A stretch of DNA of 64,000 nucleotides, taken from the NCBI GenBank assembly GCA_964445815.1, contig CAYULW010000004.1, positions 62,001-126,000 on the forward strand. Reading direction: 5' to 3'. Below are positions 61,102-64,000 of this stretch, piece after piece. Positions within the stretch are counted from its first letter, which is position 1. The number at the start of each line of letters is the position of its first letter. The stretch is from CAYULW01 sp964445815. Lineage in GTDB: Bacteria; Bacteroidota; Bacteroidia; Flavobacteriales_E; Vicingaceae. The notes below the pieces were generated by a model. It searched no databases and was not told where the DNA came from. It saw nothing but the letters and a program-made list of their open reading frames with translations. Made by a program: the position numbers and the translations under genes.

Positions 61102-61695
61102 GTGAAATTTAGTTTTAATCTTATCTTTTTTCTGTTGCTAACAATGTCTTACTCTGCATCTGGTCAGGCGCTAGATGAAGAAGTCGCTTTTTTGGATAAT
61201 AATTTCTTAATGAATGATGGAGTTTATCTTTCATTTGATGAGTTCAGGTCAAACTCTCCTAATAAAGCATATTTAATAAAAAGGCATGAAGATTCTATTC
61301 AATTCTTTACGATAAATGGCGATTCAATAAATAGAAATATATGGGGGTATTGCATTAATGGTAGACCATACGTATACTATAATGGAGAGTTTAATCGAAT
61401 CATCAGTCTCGGAAAATTATGTCATTTTACAAATACCGAATTGATGGAATTTACCACAGTTGATGCTTTTGGTTTCCCGGTGACAAGAAGAGAATACAGA
61501 GTCAATCAACTTTTCTTTGACGTCGAGAAAGAGCAGATCGACTTTCGTTACTTGAATCGTTCAAATATGGAAGATGTTCTGGAGGAAATAAACTTAGGAC
61601 ATTCGTTTAAGAAAGAACTGAAATCCGAAAAAGGCCTGATTTCTATTTTGCAAACAATTAATCGCAGCATACCTATCTATATAACCAATGAATAA
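61102..61695 (+). CDS. exported protein of unknown function
   Basis: A 197-residue predicted secreted or periplasmic protein. The GTG start is preceded by AGGGGAAG (good ribosome binding site) and begins a signal peptide ending at SASGQ (about 22). The body has a DGVYLSFDEFRSNSPNKAYLI segment near the start and RREYRVNQLFFDVEKEQIDF. The order EGVYLSFDEFRxNxP is known from other uncharacterised Bacteroidota exported proteins. No domain is recognised. It overlaps the next gene by 8 bp, so they are translated together. Confidence 0.6.
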   Translation: MKFSFNLIFFLLLTMSYSASGQALDEEVAFLDNNFLMNDGVYLSFDEFRSNSPNKAYLIKRHEDSIQFFTINGDSINRNIWGYCINGRPYVYYNGEFNRIISLGKLCHFTNTELMEFTTVDAFGFPVTRREYRVNQLFFDVEKEQIDFRYLNRSNMEDVLEEINLGHSFKKELKSEKGLISILQTINRSIPIYITNE

Positions 61696-62116
61696 ATTAA
61701 TAATCATTCTTATGTTCATGCCGGTATTTGATCTTAATGCTCAAAGCATGATTAGTGACATAAATCAAATCAAACTTGAGATGTCGATACAAGAACAAGC
61801 TTGGAATAGAGGAGACATCAAGTCATACATGGGAAGCTACTGGCAAAATGACTCTCTTCTATTTATTGGAAGTAAAGGAGTGACTTATGGTTGGACCTCT
61901 ACTTTAACGAATTACTTAAAATCTTATCCGGATCAACCAAGTATGGGTAAACTGACTTTTGAGAACATCAGTATTCGAATTCTTGATTCAGAAAATGCCT
62001 ACGTTATTGGTAAATGGTATCTCAAGCGCGAAATGGGTGACTTAAACGGTCATTATACATTGCTGTGGAAAAGGATAAATGGAAGGTGGAAAATAGTCGC
62101 TGATCACTCTTCGTAA
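61688..62116 (+). CDS. exported DUF4440 / SnoaL-like protein
   Basis: A 142-residue protein with a short signal peptide ending at LNAQS (about 20). The NTF2-like fold shows in SIQEQAWNRGDIKSYMGSYWQNDSLLFIG (typical Q..AWN.GD...Y...Y...D.L.F), YGWTSTLTNYLKSYPD and GHYTLLWKRINGRWKIVADHSS, which matches DUF4440. Members may be binding proteins or isomerase-like. It overlaps the preceding exported-protein gene, and rpmG starts 108 bp downstream from its own promoter. Confidence 0.85.
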   Translation: MNKLIIILMFMPVFDLNAQSMISDINQIKLEMSIQEQAWNRGDIKSYMGSYWQNDSLLFIGSKGVTYGWTSTLTNYLKSYPDQPSMGKLTFENISIRILDSENAYVIGKWYLKREMGDLNGHYTLLWKRINGRWKIVADHSS

Positions 62117-62191
62117 CTTGCTTGTTAATAGAGAAGTAGGCTTGATGAATATTTATTCTATTTTTTGGTGAATTAATTATGGATTAATTAC

Positions 62192-62199
62192 TAAATTTG
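62192..62199 (+). promoter_or_regulatory. -7 promoter element for rpmG
   Basis: TAAATTTG matches TAnnTTTG. TTG at 62165-62167 is 24 bp upstream, longer than the usual spacer. The element lies 25 bp before the rpmG ATG. Confidence 0.45.
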
Positions 62200-62224
62200 C
62201 GCTCCCATAAAATTAGCGTGGACT

Positions 62225-62413
62225 ATGGCAAAGAAAGGTAAAGGAAACAGAATTCAGGTGATCTTAGAATGTACTGAGCACAAAGAAAGTGGAATGCCGG
62301 GTACTTCTAGATACATTACCACTAAGAATAGAAAAAATACTCCTGATCGTATGGAGTTAAAAAAATACAACCCGATTTTGAAGAAAATGACGGTTCATAA
62401 AGAAATTAAATAA
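62225..62413 (+). CDS. rpmG: 50S ribosomal protein L33
   Basis: A 62-residue large-subunit protein. KGNRIQVILECTEHKESGMPGTSRYITTKNRKNTPDRMELKKYNPILKKMTVHKEIK is the Bacteroidota L33 pattern in short pieces. It has a single cysteine, so the CxxC pairs of the zinc-binding form are missing; it is the zinc-free type. The DUF4295 gene follows after 10 bp. rpmB, which usually precedes rpmG in Bacteroidota, is absent from the sequence upstream. Confidence 0.97.
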   Translation: MAKKGKGNRIQVILECTEHKESGMPGTSRYITTKNRKNTPDRMELKKYNPILKKMTVHKEIK

Positions 62414-62423
62414 TTAGGAAACC

Positions 62424-62576
62424 ATGGCAAAGAAGACAGTTGCAACACTTCAAAAAGGAGAGGGTAAAGCTTACACTAAGGTAATTAGAATGGTGAAGTC
62501 GGAGAAGTCCGGTTCATATGCTTTTAAAGAAGAGATAGTTCCTAATGATGCAGTAAAGGACTACTTCAAAAAGTAA
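62424..62576 (+). CDS. DUF4295 family small basic protein
   Basis: A 50-residue protein starting MAKKTVATLQKGEGKAYTK and ending AVKDYFKK, read from ATG at 62424 to TAA at 62576. It matches the Bacteroidota-specific DUF4295 family, found almost always between rpmG and ftsY, and is probably ribosome-associated. It is strongly basic and has no signal peptide. It starts 10 bp after rpmG, in the same transcript. Confidence 0.9.
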   Translation: MAKKTVATLQKGEGKAYTKVIRMVKSEKSGSYAFKEEIVPNDAVKDYFKK

Positions 62577-62601
62577 TTCTAAAAAAATATTGATTTGATA
62601 T

Positions 62602-62635
62602 AGGCTTCTTTCTTCAGAGAGAGGCCTTTTTAGTT
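62602..62635 (+). terminator. probable rho-independent terminator between the DUF4295 gene and ftsY
   Basis: AGGCTTCTTTCT (62602-62613) pairs imperfectly with AGAGAGGCCT (62617-62626), followed by TTTTTAGTTTT. It lies in the 66-bp gap before ftsY and may attenuate readthrough from the ribosomal protein genes. Confidence 0.55.
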
Positions 62636-62642
62636 TTAGACT

Positions 62643-63593
62643 ATGGGAATATTTAGCATATTTTCTAAGGAAAAGAAAGAAGATCTCAATGCCGGTTTAA
62701 GCAAGACCAAGGAGAGTTTTTTCGGAAAATTGTCTCGGGCGGTTGTTGGTAAATCCAAAGTCGATGATGAGGTATTGGATAACCTGGAAGAAGTTTTGAT
62801 TACTTCAGATGTTGGAGTGAATACTACGCTCAAAATCATTAATCGTATAGAAGAGCGTGTATCGAGAGACAAGTACCTGAATACAACAGAACTGAATACA
62901 ATTTTGAAGGAGGAGATTGCTGACTTGCTGGAAGAAAACAATACCTCTGATTTTACTGATTTTTCAATACCTCAAGAAAAAAAGCCATATGTGATTATGG
63001 TTGTTGGTGTTAATGGTGTAGGCAAAACAACAACTATAGGAAAGCTGGCTCATCAGTTCAAGAAAAGCGGAAAGAAAGTTGTTTTGGGCGCTTCAGATAC
63101 TTTTAGAGCAGCAGCAGTAGATCAATTGACAATATGGTCAGAAAGAGTAGGAGTACCTATTGTTAGTCAAGGGATGAATGCGGACCCTGCTTCTGTAGCC
63201 TTTGATACCTTGCAATCCGCAAAGTCTCAAGACGCAGATGTTGTTATTATAGATACAGCGGGAAGGTTACACAATAAGGTGAACTTGATGAATGAATTGA
63301 ACAAGATCAAGCGTGTCATGCAAAAAGTAATTCCCGATGCACCGCATGAAATTTTGTTGGTCTTAGATGGTTCAACCGGACAAAATGCCTTTGAGCAGGC
63401 TAAGCAGTTTACCGCAACTACAGAGGTCAATGCATTGGCTTTAACTAAGTTAGATGGAACAGCAAAGGGAGGAGTGGTCATCGGCATTTCCGATCAGTTT
63501 AAAATTCCCGTGAAGTACATTGGTGTAGGTGAGGGCATGGAGCACCTTCAAGTCTTCAATCGTAAGGAATTTGTCGATAGTTTATTTAGTTAA
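62643..63593 (+). CDS. ftsY: signal recognition particle receptor FtsY
   Basis: A 316-residue SRP-family GTPase that docks ribosome-SRP complexes on the membrane. It has the helical N-domain (about 20-105) without a long acidic A-domain. The G-domain carries GVNGVGKTTTIGKLA (P-loop, about 121-135), DTFRAAAVDQL, DTAGRLHNK, TKLDGTAKGG and the C-terminal GVGEGMEHLQVFN. Length is normal for Bacteroidota. It overlaps rimO by 1 bp. Confidence 0.98.
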   Translation: MGIFSIFSKEKKEDLNAGLSKTKESFFGKLSRAVVGKSKVDDEVLDNLEEVLITSDVGVNTTLKIINRIEERVSRDKYLNTTELNTILKEEIADLLEENNTSDFTDFSIPQEKKPYVIMVVGVNGVGKTTTIGKLAHQFKKSGKKVVLGASDTFRAAAVDQLTIWSERVGVPIVSQGMNADPASVAFDTLQSAKSQDADVVIIDTAGRLHNKVNLMNELNKIKRVMQKVIPDAPHEILLVLDGSTGQNAFEQAKQFTATTEVNALALTKLDGTAKGGVVIGISDQFKIPVKYIGVGEGMEHLQVFNRKEFVDSLFS

Positions 63594-64000
63594 TGAAGAC
63601 AAAATCCTTAAAGAAGAATAAGGTCAATGTAATTACCTTAGGTTGTTCTAAGAACATCTTTGACTCCGAAGTCATGATGTCTCAGTTGAAAGCAAATAAA
63701 TTTGACGTTGAGCACGAGTCAAAAGAGCAGGATGCTGAAATTGTGATTATCAATACTTGTGGATTTATTGATAATGCAAAACAAGAATCAATTGATACGA
63801 TACTAGGCTATTCAAATGCGAAAAAGGAAGGCTTAGTAGAGAAATTATACGTTACCGGATGTTTGTCTGAGCGCTATCGTGATGATCTGGAAAAAGAGAT
63901 TCCGGATGTAGATGCCTTCTTTGGTACGAGAGAATTACCTCGCCTGCTTAAGACCTTAAAGGCAGATTATAAAAAAGAACTGATCGGTGAGCGGCTATTA
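63593..64000 (+). CDS. rimO: ribosomal protein S12 methylthiotransferase RimO (partial, runs off the window)
   Basis: The first 136 residues of a radical SAM methylthiotransferase that modifies Asp88 of ribosomal protein S12. The UPF0004 domain starts VNVITLGCSKNIFDSEVMMSQL; INTCGFIDNAKQESID and YVTGCLSERY provide the three cysteines for the auxiliary iron-sulfur cluster. The CFGTRELP segment seen here as FFGTRELPRLL is at the domain end. The radical SAM CxxxCxxC motif and the TRAM domain lie beyond the window. The ATG overlaps the ftsY stop. Confidence 0.95.
   Translation, partial: MKTKSLKKNKVNVITLGCSKNIFDSEVMMSQLKANKFDVEHESKEQDAEIVIINTCGFIDNAKQESIDTILGYSNAKKEGLVEKLYVTGCLSERYRDDLEKEIPDVDAFFGTRELPRLLKTLKADYKKELIGERLL

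Overview
The window is chromosomal DNA of a Bacteroidota bacterium, probably a marine or freshwater member of Flavobacteriales or a neighbouring order. The evidence is an AT-rich sequence, TAnnTTTG-type -7 promoter elements, four secreted proteins with type IX secretion (T9SS) C-terminal sorting domains, TonB-dependent receptors fused to carboxypeptidase-regulatory-like domains, a complete Bat (aerotolerance-type) operon, a DUF4295 gene beside rpmG, DUF5522 and HYC_CC_PP family proteins, an alpha/beta-fused 2-oxoacid dehydrogenase E1, and LytS/LytTR-type signalling. I see no rRNA, prophage, plasmid backbone, insertion sequence or CRISPR array. There is one tRNA, tRNA-Glu(TTC).

Layout. 0-7.4 kb: small enzymes (methyltransferase, SDR-like protein, PLP enzyme), a glucosaminidase with LysM repeats, a FadL-type porin and a low-complexity lipoprotein. 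7.4-10.1 kb: proS, a conserved hypothetical, tRNA-Glu and rpsT with a terminator. 10.1-16.7 kb: a phosphoesterase, two tandem T9SS-exported subtilases and a small HSDR_N-type nuclease-fold protein. 16.7-24.3 kb: holA, a TonB receptor, pyrG, yidC and a DUF6438 lipoprotein. 24.3-29.6 kb: a large gluzincin/beta-propeller/barrel protein, then the most unusual part of the window. This is a five-unit CACGTG array with exact 22-bp period, a cluster of palindromic CAGTCATTGCGA...CGACTG repeats around a single-domain GIY-YIG nuclease, a T9SS protein, and a 15-bp tandem repeat. 29.6-34.8 kb: E1 dehydrogenase, def, a TPR lipoprotein, an MBL hydrolase and a UDG-family protein. 34.8-43.1 kb: an eight-gene moxR-DUF58-batABCDE operon. 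43.2-50.1 kb: a muiA-like/vWA/SIMPL envelope operon divergent from a TPR histidine kinase and LytTR regulator, with three 21-bp-spaced LytTR-like boxes between them. 50.1-57.6 kb: GNAT, msrA, DinB, a Crp/Fnr regulator, a T9SS SGNH hydrolase and a three-gene metal module (HYC_CC_PP, HMA, TonB receptor). 57.6-64 kb: nnrD/E, a Sua5/TsaC protein, a TalC-type aldolase, lipoprotein msrB, two small exported proteins, rpmG, the DUF4295 gene, ftsY and a truncated rimO.

How the genes fit together. Much of the window serves the cell envelope: YidC and FtsY for membrane insertion, the Bat operon and the MuiA/vWA/SIMPL module as periplasmic stress-type assemblies, and exported proteases, an SGNH hydrolase, porins and TonB receptors at the surface. 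The candidates most worth a second look are the repeat/GIY-YIG locus at 27.2-29.6 kb with its flanking periodic arrays, and the LytTR-type box array that appears to tie a two-component system to the MuiA/vWA/SIMPL operon.
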